From the NCBI RefSeq assembly GCF_023016265.1, contig NZ_CP095412.1, positions 682,001 to 746,000 on the forward strand: DNA of 64,000 nt. Direction: 5' to 3'. Positions 19,054 through 27,559 of this stretch are shown here, one piece after another; position 1 is the stretch's first letter, and each line of letters starts with the position of its first letter. The position numbers were made by a program, and so were the translations under genes. The notes under the pieces are model-generated. The model was given only the letters and a program-made list of their open reading frames with translations, was not told the origin of the DNA and searched no databases. Source of the stretch: Blastococcus sp. PRF04-17 (GTDB lineage: Bacteria; Actinomycetota; Actinomycetes; Mycobacteriales; Geodermatophilaceae).

Positions 19054-19165
19054 AGGGCCCGGCGTCCTCCACAGAGGCGAGGCATCGCTCCGCTGATCCG
19101 TCGTCCTCCGGTAGACGCCTAGGTGCTTACTACGGGCGGGACTGCAGGTTCCGGGTGCGAGTGAG

Positions 19166-20376
19166 GTGCCGATGACGTCCAAGCCGCGACGAAGGCAGGC
19201 GGGGGAGGGCGGCATCAGCGAATACTCCACCAAGGCCGGTCCCCGCTTCCTCGTCAAGTATCCGGTGATTCTTCCGGACGGCACGAAACGAGTCGTCCTC
19301 AGGCGCGGGTTCAGGAGCCGCCGGGAAGCGGCCGCCCACCTGCGGGTCGAGATCAGCAAAGCCGAGACCGGGGCCTGGGTCGAGCCCTCGAAGGAGCGGC
19401 TCGACGCCTACCTCGCCGAATGGGTCGCCGGGCAGCGGCTCAGCGTCTCGACGCTCGCCTCGTACCGGAAGAACATCCGGCTGCACATCGATCCCTACCT
19501 CGGCGAGACCCCGCTGTCCCGCCTCACCGGCGCGGCGGTGGACGCCTGGATGCGGCAGCTGGAGGCGTCAGGTCGAGCGGACGGCCGAGGAGGCCTGTCT
19601 GCCCGGACGGTGCGCTACGTCTACACGATCCTGCGGTCCGCGCTCGGCGACGCCGTCCGACACGGACGGCTGGCGGTGAACCCCACCGACCGCTCCACCC
19701 CGCCGAGCCCGTCAGAGGCCCGACCGCCGGAGATGCAGGCGTGGACGGCGGGTGAGCTTGCGCGCTTCCTGCGCTGGGTCGAGGCCCGCGATCCGGATCT
19801 CGCGATCGGCTGGCGGCTGCTTGCCGCGACCGGGATGCGGCGGGGGAGGCGCTGGCCCTCCGCTGGCGGGACGTCGACCTCGACGCCGGCCGGCTGCAGG
19901 TCCGGCGCAGCCTCGGCGTGGTGAAGATCAAGGGCGACGGTCAGCAACTCGTCGAAGGGCCGACGAAGACGGGCCAGGCCCGCGTGGTGGACATCGACGA
20001 CGACACGGTCGCCGCCTTGCGCACCTACCGGGCGATCCGCGGCTCGCTCGCGCCCGAGCTCGTGCGGGACGCCGCGCTCCTCCTGGCAAACCTCGACGGC
20101 ACCCATCGCCACCCGGAGCGGTACTCGCGCCGGTTCGTCGAGCAGGTCGCGCAGGCTCGCAGGGCGCTGGGGGAGGACCAGCTGCCCCAGATCCGGCTGC
20201 ACGACCTGCGCCACACGCACGCGACGCTCCTGCTGGCTGCCGGCGAGCCCGTGAAGGTGGTATCGGAGCGCCTCGGGCATGCCAACGCGACCATCACGCT
20301 CACCGTGTACCAGCACGTCCACCCCGGCATGGGCCGCCAGGCGGCCGACCGCTTCGCCGCGCTGCTGAGGGGCTGA
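19166..20376 (+). CDS. Phage-type tyrosine integrase, one frameshift
   Basis: The N-terminal half reads through AP2-like and SAM-like core-binding domains (AYLAEWVAGQRLSVSTLASY, LGETPLSRLTGAAVDAWM) into LLAATGMRRG, where the catalytic Arg lies. The frame is then lost at the run of five G near 19850. One more G would continue GEALALRWRDVDLDAGRL and join the downstream frame (starting nominally at 19918), which carries TKTGQARVV, HDLRHTHATLL, LGHANATIT and the nucleophile Tyr in TVYQHVHPG. All RKHRHY residues are present if joined. It ends about 100 nt from the 3' end of tRNA-Leu, a classical attachment site, so it is the relic of an integrated element. Confidence 0.85.
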
Positions 20377-20475
20377 CCAGCCTCGCGAAGTATCACGGCG
20401 GTATCACGAGGCCTTTCTGGCCCCGGCACGACAGCGCCCCGGGCTCCTGACCTGCAGGCACACCGGGGCGGGCTG

Positions 20476-20559
20476 TGTCCGAGGGGGACTTGAACCCCCA
20501 CGCCCGATAAAGGGCACTAGCACCTCAAGCTAGCGCGTCTGCCATTCCGCCACCCGGAC
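20476..20559 (-). tRNA. tRNA-Leu (anticodon GAG)
   Basis: Minus strand: acceptor GTCCGGG pairs with CTCGGAC, D arm GGCGGAATGGCAGACGC, anticodon stem-loop CTAGCTTGAGGTGCTAG with anticodon GAG, a long variable arm (TGCCCTTTATCGGGCG) as expected for a class II tRNA, and T arm GGGGGTTCAAGTCCCCC. CCA is not encoded. Confidence 0.95.
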
Positions 20560-20626
20560 GAGTGCGTCGCAAGACTACTAGACCTTCGACGGCCTTCCGA
20601 GCACCCCCGGTGGCAGGATCGGCCGC

Positions 20627-21955
20627 ATGGCAGAGCCGACCGCCCAGCCCCTCGCCGGAGCCCAGGACGAGGTGGCCGGACTGCTCTCCGACCTCATCCG
20701 GATCGACACCACGAACACCGGTGACAGCCGGACCAGCGCGGGGGAGCGGACCGCCGCCGAGTGGGTCGCCTGCAAGCTCGCCGACGTCGGCATCGAGTCG
20801 CAGATCTGCGAGTCCGAGCCCGGCCGGGCCAGCCTGGTCGCGCGCATCGAGGGCGCCGACCGCTCGCGCCCCGCGCTGCTGGTGCACGGGCACCTGGACG
20901 TCGTCCCCGCCGATCCGGCCGAGTGGAGCGTCCACCCGTTCTCCGGCGAGGAGCGCGACGGCTACGTCTGGGGCCGGGGTGCGGTGGACATGAAGGACAT
21001 GGACGCCATGGTGCTGGCGCTGGTCCGCGACTGGGCCCGCACCGGCACCAAGCCGCCGCGCGACATCGTCCTGGCCTACGTCGCCGACGAGGAGGCCGGC
21101 GGGAGGCTCGGCGCCCGGTTCCTGGTCGACGAGCACCCCGACCTCTTCGAGGGCTGCTCCGAGGCGATCAGCGAGGTCGGCGGCTTCAGCATCACCGTCC
21201 GCGACAACCTGCGCCTCTACCTCGTGCAGACCGCCGAGAAGGGTCTGGCCTGGATGCGGCTCACGGCGTCCGGCAGGCCCGGCCACGGCTCGTTCGTGCA
21301 CGACGACAACGCGGTCACCCGGCTGTGCGAGGCCGTCGCCCGACTCGGCTCGGTCCGGCTGCCCACGGTGCTCACCCCGCCGATGCGCCAGTTCATCGAG
21401 GCGGTCGAGGACGCCTACGGCATCGAGATCGACCCGGACCAGCCGGAGCAGGCGCTGGCCCGGCTGGGCTCGATCAGCCGGATGATCGGCGCGGCTCTCC
21501 GCAACACCGCCAACCCCACGATGCTCGACGCCGGCTACAAGGCCAACGTCATCCCGGGCACGGCCGGCGCGACCGTCGACGGCCGGTTCCTCTACGGCCA
21601 GCAGGAGGAGTTCGAGCGGCAGCTCGCCGGGCTGCTCGGTGAGGGCATCCAGCGCGAGTGGCTGGTCCTCGACAACGCCGTCGAGACGACGTTCGACGGC
21701 CCGCTCGTCGACGGCATGGTCGCCGCGCTGAAGGCCGAGGACGACGGCGCGCGGCCGGTGCCGTTCACGATGAGCGGCGGCACCGACGCCAAGAGCTTCG
21801 AGCGGCTGGGCATGCGCTGCTTCGGCTTCTCGCCGCTGCGCCTGCCCCCGGACCTCGACTTCGCATCGCTCTTCCACGGCATCGACGAGCGGGTCCCGAT
21901 CGAGTCGCTGCAGTTCGGCATCCGGGTGCTCGACCGCTTCCTGCGCTCTGCATGA
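20627..21955 (+). CDS. M20-family metallopeptidase/deacylase
   Basis: 442 aa. Zinc-binding residues: HGHLDVVPAD near residue 86, GRGAVDMKDMDAM near 117, DEEAGG near 150 and the final His in SLFHGIDERVP near 415; a dimerisation domain begins near 200. The family removes acyl or aminoacyl groups from dipeptides or N-acyl amino acids (dipeptidase, acetylornithine or succinyl-diaminopimelate deacylase); the substrate cannot be decided. Cytoplasmic, no signal peptide. Eight nt separate it from the next gene, so the two are probably one transcript. Confidence 0.9.
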   Translation: MAEPTAQPLAGAQDEVAGLLSDLIRIDTTNTGDSRTSAGERTAAEWVACKLADVGIESQICESEPGRASLVARIEGADRSRPALLVHGHLDVVPADPAEWSVHPFSGEERDGYVWGRGAVDMKDMDAMVLALVRDWARTGTKPPRDIVLAYVADEEAGGRLGARFLVDEHPDLFEGCSEAISEVGGFSITVRDNLRLYLVQTAEKGLAWMRLTASGRPGHGSFVHDDNAVTRLCEAVARLGSVRLPTVLTPPMRQFIEAVEDAYGIEIDPDQPEQALARLGSISRMIGAALRNTANPTMLDAGYKANVIPGTAGATVDGRFLYGQQEEFERQLAGLLGEGIQREWLVLDNAVETTFDGPLVDGMVAALKAEDDGARPVPFTMSGGTDAKSFERLGMRCFGFSPLRLPPDLDFASLFHGIDERVPIESLQFGIRVLDRFLRSA

Positions 21956-21962
21956 TGAGGCC

Positions 21963-22759
21963 ATGAGCACCCCGGCAGCCGGCTCCGTCGCGATGATCAC
22001 CGGAGGGACCGGTGGCTTCGGCCGCGCCCTCGCGACGAAGCTGCGCGAGCGGGACGTCACCGTCGTCCTCACCGATCTGGACAGCGAGCGGAACCGGCAG
22101 GTCGCCGCCGACCTCGGTTGCCCGTTCCTCCCGCTCGACGTCACCGACCCGGCGGCCAACGAGGCCGTGGTCGCGCAGATCGAGGCCGAGCACGGCGGCT
22201 CGACGCCGCCTACCTCAACGCCGGCATCTCCGCGGCCAAGTCCGACGACGCACTCGACCTCGACGAGTTCATGAAGGTCGTGGACGTCGACCTGTTCGGG
22301 GTCGTCTACGGCGTGCAGGCCGCCCGACCGGCGATCAAGCGGGCCGGGGGTGGCGCGATCGTCGTGACGGCGTCCCTCGCCGGACTCTCGCCGATGGCCG
22401 GGGACCCCGGCTACAGCGTCGCCAAGGGCGGCGCGATCGCCTTCGTCCGGTCGATGGCGCCCCGCCTGGCCGCCGAGGGGACGACGATCACCGCGATCTG
22501 CCCCGGCTTCGCCGACACCGCGATCATCGACCCCATCCGCGACCAGTTCGAGGCAGCCGGCTTCCCGGTGCTCACCGCCGGTGAGGTCGCCGACGCCATG
22601 GTCCTGGCCTGGACGGCGGGCGAGCCGGGTGCCGCCTACGTCATCCAGCCCGGCGTCGGCACGGTGCCCTACAAGTTCAAGGGCGTGCCGTCGGCGAAGA
22701 CGGATGCGGGCGAGACCGCCGTCGTCCCGGAGGCTCTCCGCCCGCCGTCCATGCGGTAG
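21963..22759 (+). CDS. Short-chain dehydrogenase/reductase, one frameshift
   Basis: Residues 10-21 give the NAD(P) loop ITGGTGGFGRAL. The frame breaks near 22198 (GAGCACGGCGGCTCGAC); one added G restores GGLDAAYLNAGISAAK, and the second frame then supplies the catalytic Ser (TASLAGLSP), Tyr and Lys (GYSVAKGG) and the NAG motif. Joined length is about 265 aa, normal for a classical SDR. The substrate is unknown. It is sandwiched between the M20 peptidase and a quinone oxidoreductase on the same strand. Confidence 0.85.
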
Positions 22760-22782
22760 GGGCCGTCTGGCAGGGTCGGCCC

Positions 22783-23739
22783 ATGCGTGCATGGCGGGTA
22801 CACGAGCTCGGCAATCCCTCGAAGGTCATGAGCCTCGACGAGGTCGACCAGCCGACGCCGGGCGACGGTCAGGTGCTGGTCAAGGTACGGGCGGCGGCGC
22901 TCAACTTCCCCGACGTCCTGATGGCCATGGGCATGTACCAGGAGAAGCCGCCGCTGCCCTACACGCCCGGCGTCGAGTTGTGCGGCGAGGTCGTCGGCAC
23001 CGGCCAGCGGGTCATCGGCGCGCCGTCCGGCGGTCCGGGCGCGTTCGCCGAGTACGCGCTCATGGACGCCGACGGCGCCTTCCCCGCACCCGAGGGGCTC
23101 TCCGACGAGAAGGCCGCCTCCCTCTTCCTGACCTACCAGACCGGTTACGTCGGGCTGCACAACCGCGCACACGTCCAGGCCGGCGACTGGGTGCTGATCC
23201 ATGCCGGCGCCGGCGGGGTCGGCACGGCCGCGATCCAGCTGGCCAAGGCGGCGGGCGCGAAGGTCATCGCCACGGCCGGCGGCACCCGCAAGACCGAGGT
23301 CTGCACCCAGCTCGGGGCCGACCACGTCGTCGACTACACGACCGAGGACTTCGTCCCCGTCGTGAAGGAGGTGACCGGCGGCCACGGCGCCGACATCGTG
23401 TACGACCCGGTCGGCGGCGACGTGTTCGACAAGAGCACGAAGTGCATCGCGTTCGAGGGTCGGATCGTGGTCGTCGGCTTCACCAGCGGCCGGATCCCCG
23501 AGGCGAAGGCCAACCACCTCCTGGTCAAGAACTACAGCGTCGTGGGCCTGCACTGGGGCCTCTACAAGAAGTACGACCCCGCGCTGTTCGGCATGGTGCA
23601 CGAGGAGCTGACCCGGCTGGTCGACGAGGGCCACGTGGACCCGCTGGTGGGGGAGCGCCTGCCCCTGGACCAGGCACCCCAGGCGCTGATGAAGCTGGCC
23701 GACCGGAGCACGGTCGGCAAGGTCGTCCTGGTCCCGTAG
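22783..23739 (+). CDS. NADPH:quinone oxidoreductase-type zinc-less MDR protein
   Basis: 318 aa. GroES-like N-terminal domain (DGQVLVKVRAAALNFPDVLM, PGVELCGEVVG) and a Rossmann domain with HAGAGGVGTAAIQLAK at about residues 145-160 for NADPH. No catalytic-zinc Cys/His set, as in the quinone oxidoreductase and crotonyl/acryloyl reductase branch. It probably reduces a quinone or an enone. Start 23 nt after the SDR gene. A bidirectional terminator hairpin follows it. Confidence 0.88.
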   Translation: MRAWRVHELGNPSKVMSLDEVDQPTPGDGQVLVKVRAAALNFPDVLMAMGMYQEKPPLPYTPGVELCGEVVGTGQRVIGAPSGGPGAFAEYALMDADGAFPAPEGLSDEKAASLFLTYQTGYVGLHNRAHVQAGDWVLIHAGAGGVGTAAIQLAKAAGAKVIATAGGTRKTEVCTQLGADHVVDYTTEDFVPVVKEVTGGHGADIVYDPVGGDVFDKSTKCIAFEGRIVVVGFTSGRIPEAKANHLLVKNYSVVGLHWGLYKKYDPALFGMVHEELTRLVDEGHVDPLVGERLPLDQAPQALMKLADRSTVGKVVLVP

Positions 23740-23740
23740 G

Positions 23741-23765
23741 GAGGGGCGGGTCGGACCCGCCCCTC
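23741..23765. terminator. Bidirectional terminator hairpin
   Basis: GAGGGGCGGG - TCGGA - CCCGCCCCTC forms a perfect 10-bp stem with a 5-nt loop exactly between the stops of two convergent genes (23739 and 23771). No T run follows, which is common for actinobacterial terminators. Confidence 0.75.
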
Positions 23766-23770
23766 GCCCG

Positions 23771-24514
23771 TCACGCGGCCAGGTACCGGAATGCCCGGCG
23801 CTCCCGCCGCTCGAACGGCCGGCGGAGGAACAGCCGCCACATCAGGATCAGCACCGGGCCCTTCGGGTCGCCCCGCCGCAGTCGCGTCACGCCCTCGGAC
23901 GACAGTTCGTGCAGGCCCCAGGCTGCGACGCCCACCAGCTGGCGTGTCGTCAGCGGTTTCTCGAAGTGCTCGACGCTCAGCCGCTGCCAGTCGTCCTGCG
24001 TGAGGTGGGCCTGCACCAGCCGCATCGCGTCCCGCTCCTCGTGGGACAGGTGCGCGCCCAGGTGTTCCCGCGTCTCGGTGAGCTGTCGCGCGAGAGCGTC
24101 CCTGATCGAGGCGCGGGGCGCCCGGGTCATCTGGGCGAAGCCGGCCGAGCAGGCGTCCAGGAGGGGGTCGATGCGGCCGTGCTCGGCGGACATCGCCTCG
24201 AGCGTGGCCCGGCCGTCGGCGTCGCCCGCGGCGTCCACGCGGTCGAGCAGCAGCGGCCAGAGGCCGGCGTCCTCTCCCGAGTGGTGGCCGTGCAGGATCT
24301 CCGCGAACAGCCTCCACCGCTGCGCGAGCGCCGACCAGGTCGCCGGATCGTCGAGCGGGGTGGCCTCCACGGCCCGCGCGAAGGCCTCGAGATCCCGGCG
24401 GAAGCCGCGATGCATGAGGAACATCGTGGTGAGGTCGACCGGTCCGTCGGGCGCGGCGGCCTGGCCGGCCAGCATCAGCTGGCCGGGAAAGCGTCGGGTC
24501 GGGGTGCTGGTCAT
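23771..24514 (-). CDS. Hemerythrin-like HHE domain protein
   Basis: 247 aa; ATG at 24512-24514 with AGGAG upstream. His ligands of a di-iron four-helix bundle are visible: MHRGFRRD near residue 35, HGHHSGED near 75, SAEHGRIDPLL near 110 and AHLSHEERDAM near 155. The last 60 residues are an Arg-rich tail. Hemerythrin-like proteins bind oxygen, NO or iron. The divergent-neighbour TetR gene upstream on the same strand probably belongs to the same transcript and may control it. Confidence 0.85.
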   Translation of the reverse strand: MTSTPTRRFPGQLMLAGQAAAPDGPVDLTTMFLMHRGFRRDLEAFARAVEATPLDDPATWSALAQRWRLFAEILHGHHSGEDAGLWPLLLDRVDAAGDADGRATLEAMSAEHGRIDPLLDACSAGFAQMTRAPRASIRDALARQLTETREHLGAHLSHEERDAMRLVQAHLTQDDWQRLSVEHFEKPLTTRQLVGVAAWGLHELSSEGVTRLRRGDPKGPVLILMWRLFLRRPFERRERRAFRYLAA

Positions 24515-24714
24515 CGTGCATCTCCTCTGGTGGGTGCTGGGGAACCTGTGAGGTCCGGGAGCCCGGCAGCGGACTCGACCCCGTGCGACGAGGGAGTCCG
24601 AGCAGGGGTCGGCCCGTAGCCGGGCGGTGCGGACGACGTCGTCGCGCTGGTCGCACCCCTTGGGAGGCCCAGCGTGGGCACGCCGCCGGCCGCCGGCGTC
24701 ACGAGCACCCGCAT
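24511..24714 (-). CDS. Small ORF with a strong ribosome binding site, 67 aa
   Basis: GAGGAGG stands 5 nt before the ATG at 24714, immediately behind the TetR stop, and the stop TGA overlaps the hemerythrin ATG (ATGA). Both features argue for translation. The sequence (MRVLVTPAAGGVPTLGL, then Ser/Pro/Thr-rich) resembles no family. It may be a short translational coupler or a decayed N-terminus of an older gene. Confidence 0.4.
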   Translation of the reverse strand: MRVLVTPAAGGVPTLGLPRGATSATTSSAPPGYGPTPARTPSSHGVESAAGLPDLTGSPAPTRGDAR

Positions 24715-24723
24715 GGGTCCTCC

Positions 24724-25323
24724 TCAGTGGTCGCGGGCCGTCTCCAGGGCGGCTCGGAGCAGCAGCCGCAGCACCGCGGCGGTCTCGGCCCGGGAGTGGC
24801 CGAGGTCGCGGCGCAGCAGCTTCCAGGTGCCGACGTCGGTGACCGCGTAGAGCGCGGCCACGGTGCGGCGACGCGCCCGCGGGTCGTCGGGCAGCGAGTC
24901 GGCGAACGTCGCCTCGAGCCACGCGGTGTGGTGCCGGCGGCCGAACTCGACGCCCGCAGCCAGCTCGGGGATGCGCTCCGCGACGGCGGCCAGGCGGACG
25001 TTCGCGTCGCCGAGCGCCTCGTACTGGCGCATGAGGGCTCGGACGGCCGCATCGACGTCGCCGGGCGCGACGGGCCCGCGGAGCGCCTCGATCTCCGGGG
25101 CCACGAACTCCACCACGGCCAGCAGCAGGCCCTCCTTGGAGGAGAAGTGGTTGAGCAGCGTCTGCTCGCTGACGCCCGCGGCGGCCGCGACCTCGGCCAG
25201 GCGGACCTCGTCGTACGGCGCCGAGAAGAACCGGTCACGGGCCACGGCGAGGATCCGCTCGCGGGTCCGGCCCACGGTGGCGGCGCGCGCCGTCATGCGA
25301 TAGCTGCGCGGGGCCTCGCCCAT
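24724..25323 (-). CDS. TetR/AcrR-family transcriptional regulator
   Basis: 199 aa from ATG 25323; ATG 25296 nine codons later is an alternative. DNA-binding head: RERILAVARDRFFSAPYDEV followed by RLAEVAAAAGVSEQTLLNHF and FSSKEGLLLAVV, a standard TetR HTH. The C-terminal half is helical and diverged. First gene of a likely three-gene transcript (tetR - small ORF - hemerythrin), so autoregulation of that transcript is the simplest guess. Confidence 0.88.
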   Translation of the reverse strand: MGEAPRSYRMTARAATVGRTRERILAVARDRFFSAPYDEVRLAEVAAAAGVSEQTLLNHFSSKEGLLLAVVEFVAPEIEALRGPVAPGDVDAAVRALMRQYEALGDANVRLAAVAERIPELAAGVEFGRRHHTAWLEATFADSLPDDPRARRRTVAALYAVTDVGTWKLLRRDLGHSRAETAAVLRLLLRAALETARDH

Positions 25324-25652
25324 GGACCGGAGAGTGCTCGGCGTTGGGATCCAACCCAAGTGAAATCTTTAGTACGACCCCAACGAAAATGGCTCACCTA
25401 GCGTGTCGCGACCGTGCGCCACCGGCCTGGCCCGGAGCGGTCATGTCCCGCCTGCGCGGGACCAGCCTGCGCGGTACCCACCTGATCGGCGCGGCCTGCG
25501 TGGCGCCGACCTGGGCTGGGCCCTCTTCTCACCCAGCCACCGGTGAGCGCCGCCCGAGGCGACATGTCGACACGGTTCCTTGTCGCCTTGTCGTGCCCGC
25601 GGCGCTGGTGAAGGACCCGCACCTGGGGCGTGGTCCGCTCGTTGGGCCAGGC
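25324..25652. other. Intergenic stretch with a pentapeptide-repeat remnant
   Basis: At 25443-25545 the plus strand reads MSRLRGTSLRGTHLIGAA, and if one C is restored near 25497 it continues LRGADLGWALFSPSHR and stops. The A(D/N)LxG-like pentads suggest the end of a pentapeptide-repeat gene. The rest of the region shows only shadow frames. Confidence 0.35.
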
Positions 25653-26131
25653 ATGACCAGGGCACAACGCGTCCCGGTCGACGAGCCGCTCATCGACGCG
25701 GCAGGCGCCGACTATGCGGACGCCTTCGAGATCGCCCTGCCTCCGGACGACGAGCGCAGCGCGGAGGAGTGGGTGCGGGCGGCCTGGAGCAGTCCCCGCC
25801 GGCGCTGCGGCGGCTCATCCTGGTCGCCCACCGGCACGTACTGGCACTGGACCTCGCTCCGCTGGACGCGCCGGGGCACGTCCTGGGCTGGCGGGTCAGG
25901 GCGAACGAGCACGACGTGGTCCGGCTCGAGGCGTCCGGACCGCTGGCCGATCCGGTGATCGTGGGACGGCGGCACGCGGACCGCGTGGTCCTCACCACGG
26001 CGCTGCGCTACCGACGTCCGTTCGCGGGTGCGCTTTGGACCGTCGTCGGCCCCGTGCACCGGCGGGTCGCGCCCTACCTGCTCGAACGGGCGGGGGACCT
26101 CAGCGGTCAGATGACCGGCAGCGGCAGGTAG
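25653..26131 (+). CDS. DUF2867-like protein, one frameshift
   Basis: ATG at 25653 opens MTRAQRVPVDEPLIDAAGADYADAF and EWVRAA. One C is missing near 25782; restoring it continues LEQSPPALRRLILVAHRHV in the frame that then carries LGWRVRANEHDVVRLEASGP, IVGRRHADRVVLTTALRYRR and WTVVGPVHRRVAPYLLERA. That last block is typical of the DUF2867 group, probable SRPBCC-like lipid- or ligand-binding folds of unknown role. Joined length about 159 aa. Its 3' end overlaps the convergent DUF5703-like gene by 25 nt. Confidence 0.7.
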
Positions 26132-26310
26132 GAGAGCCGGGCCCGGCGACGGAGGATGACCTTGCGGGTGCCGTCGGGGTGCAGCTGGAGGCGGGCGAGT
26201 TCCCACCCTCCGGTGTCCGCCTGCAGGCTCAACATCGTCGCCGCTGCGGACCGGGACGTGCCCGGTGGGATCCGCAGCGGCGCGTACTGGTAATCCGCGG
26301 CCGCCTCCAT
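26107..26310 (-). CDS. DUF5703-like small protein
   Basis: 67 aa from ATG 26310. The sequence DYQYAPLRIPPGTSRSAA, GGWELARLQLHPDGTRKVIL and a basic tail matches a short actinobacterial family (DUF5703-like: GWEL.. plus DGTR.V.LRR). It probably folds as a small beta sheet resembling DUF4177-type proteins. Function unknown. Convergent with the DUF2867-like gene. Confidence 0.75.
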   Translation of the reverse strand: MEAAADYQYAPLRIPPGTSRSAAATMLSLQADTGGWELARLQLHPDGTRKVILRRRARLSYLPLPVI

Positions 26311-26428
26311 CCCGGCGATTGTGCATCGTGGACGCCGATCGGTCACGCCCTCCCCGCCCCGTCTGCGGCCGGGAAGCCCGACCGGCAGGATGGACCGCGA
26401 CCGCAGCTGTCCGACGAGGGAGGACGAC

Positions 26429-26701
26429 GTGACCGAGCCCGGCACCCCGACCGACGTGCCCGACGCCGACCGCGCCGAGCAGGAAGCGCTGCTCGACCCG
26501 CCCGCCGTCACCTCGGCCGTCGACGCCACGGCGCCCGGCGAGGGCGTGCCGGAAGCCGACGCGCTGGAGCAGCAGCTCTCCGCGCGACCGGGGGAGGCCG
26601 GCAGCCCGCTGCGTCCCGTCGGCGACCGGGAAGCCAACGAGGCCGACGTCCTCGAGCAGGAGGCGGACGTCCCGCTGGACGACGACGACACCCTGACCTG
26701 A
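26429..26701 (+). CDS. Acidic low-complexity protein, 90 aa
   Basis: GTG at 26429 follows GAGGGAGG. Strongly acidic and disordered, with an internal repeat: DADRAEQEALLD, EADALEQQLSARP and EADVLEQEADVPLDDDD share a core A-D-x-x-E-Q. Proteins with such DALEQ repeats occur in actinobacteria without known function. Ends 79 nt before the iron-box gene. Confidence 0.6.
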   Translation: MTEPGTPTDVPDADRAEQEALLDPPAVTSAVDATAPGEGVPEADALEQQLSARPGEAGSPLRPVGDREANEADVLEQEADVPLDDDDTLT

Positions 26702-26741
26702 GCCGTCCCGAGCTGATGAGCTCGGGCAAACGACCCTCGAA

Positions 26742-26767
26742 GATAGGTTAGGGTTGCCTAACCTATC
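26742..26767. promoter_or_regulatory. DtxR/IdeR-type iron box
   Basis: GATAGGTTAG ... CTAACCTATC is a perfect 10-bp inverted repeat with a 6-nt centre. The 19-mer TTAGGGTTGCCTAACCTAT at 26748-26766 matches the IdeR consensus (TTAGGTTAGSCTAACCTAA) at 16 of 19 positions. It ends 13 nt before the ATG of the downstream gene, so iron-loaded repressor would block that gene. Confidence 0.85.
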
Positions 26768-26779
26768 GAGGAGGGCGCC

Positions 26780-27559
26780 ATGTCGATCAGTTCCAGCCCC
26801 GACCGCTCGGACCTCGAACGGTTGCGTCCGGCGCCGGCCGAGCGGGCCCGCACCGTGTTCTCCCGCCGGTCAGCCGCCGTCTGCGCGGCGGGCATTCCGG
26901 GCAGCCGCGTCCTCGCGCACACCGTCACGACCGCCGGCCAGACGCTGCTGGTGGTGCCGACCGACGGCGTACTCGCAGCCGCGGTCAGCGCCGCCCCGAA
27001 CCGCGACCTCTCCGCCCTGGTGATGGTCACCGACCGCGCGCCCGTGCCCTTGCAGAACCCGGTCCGGGCCCAGGTGTGGCTCTCCGGCTGGCTCACCCCG
27101 GTCCGGCGGCACGACCGGCGCGCCGCCCTGCTGGCGTTCGCCGAGACCCTGCCCGACGAGCGGCTCCTGGACGTCGGCCGATCGGCCACGCTGCTGCGCC
27201 TCGACCTGGCGGAGGTGGTGCTGGGGGAGAACGGCGGCGGCACCGACGTCCCCCTGCAGGACTTCCTCGCCGCCCGGCCCGATCCGCTGGCCCGGGTGGA
27301 GGCCGACACGGTGCGGCACCTCGACCGCGACCACCCCGGCTTCCTGGCGGCCCTGCGCAGCCTCGTCCCGGCCGGCCTGAGCGGCCCGGACGACGTCCTG
27401 CGGCCGCTGGGCGTCGACCGCTACGGCATCCGCATCCGCGTCGAGGGCCGGTCCGGTCACCACGACCTGCGACTGCCGTTCGCCCGGCCGCTGACCTGCC
27501 CCGGTCAGCTGGGTGCGGCACTGAACTCCCTGAGCTGCGTCGCCCGGAGCAGGACTTAG
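26780..27559 (+). CDS. DUF2470/HugZ-like protein under iron control
   Basis: 259 aa. N-terminal part resembles the split-barrel of heme-utilisation (HugZ/PNPOx-like) proteins. The C-terminal DUF2470-type region (HLDRDHPGFLAALRSLV, GVDRYGIRIRVEGRSGHHDL, ARPLTCPGQLGAALNSL) is clear. The family is linked to heme degradation or tetrapyrrole handling. The iron box just upstream supports a role under iron limitation, probably getting iron from heme. No membrane segment or signal peptide. Its stop overlaps the end of the convergent helicase gene by 4 nt. Confidence 0.8.
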   Translation: MSISSSPDRSDLERLRPAPAERARTVFSRRSAAVCAAGIPGSRVLAHTVTTAGQTLLVVPTDGVLAAAVSAAPNRDLSALVMVTDRAPVPLQNPVRAQVWLSGWLTPVRRHDRRAALLAFAETLPDERLLDVGRSATLLRLDLAEVVLGENGGGTDVPLQDFLAARPDPLARVEADTVRHLDRDHPGFLAALRSLVPAGLSGPDDVLRPLGVDRYGIRIRVEGRSGHHDLRLPFARPLTCPGQLGAALNSLSCVARSRT

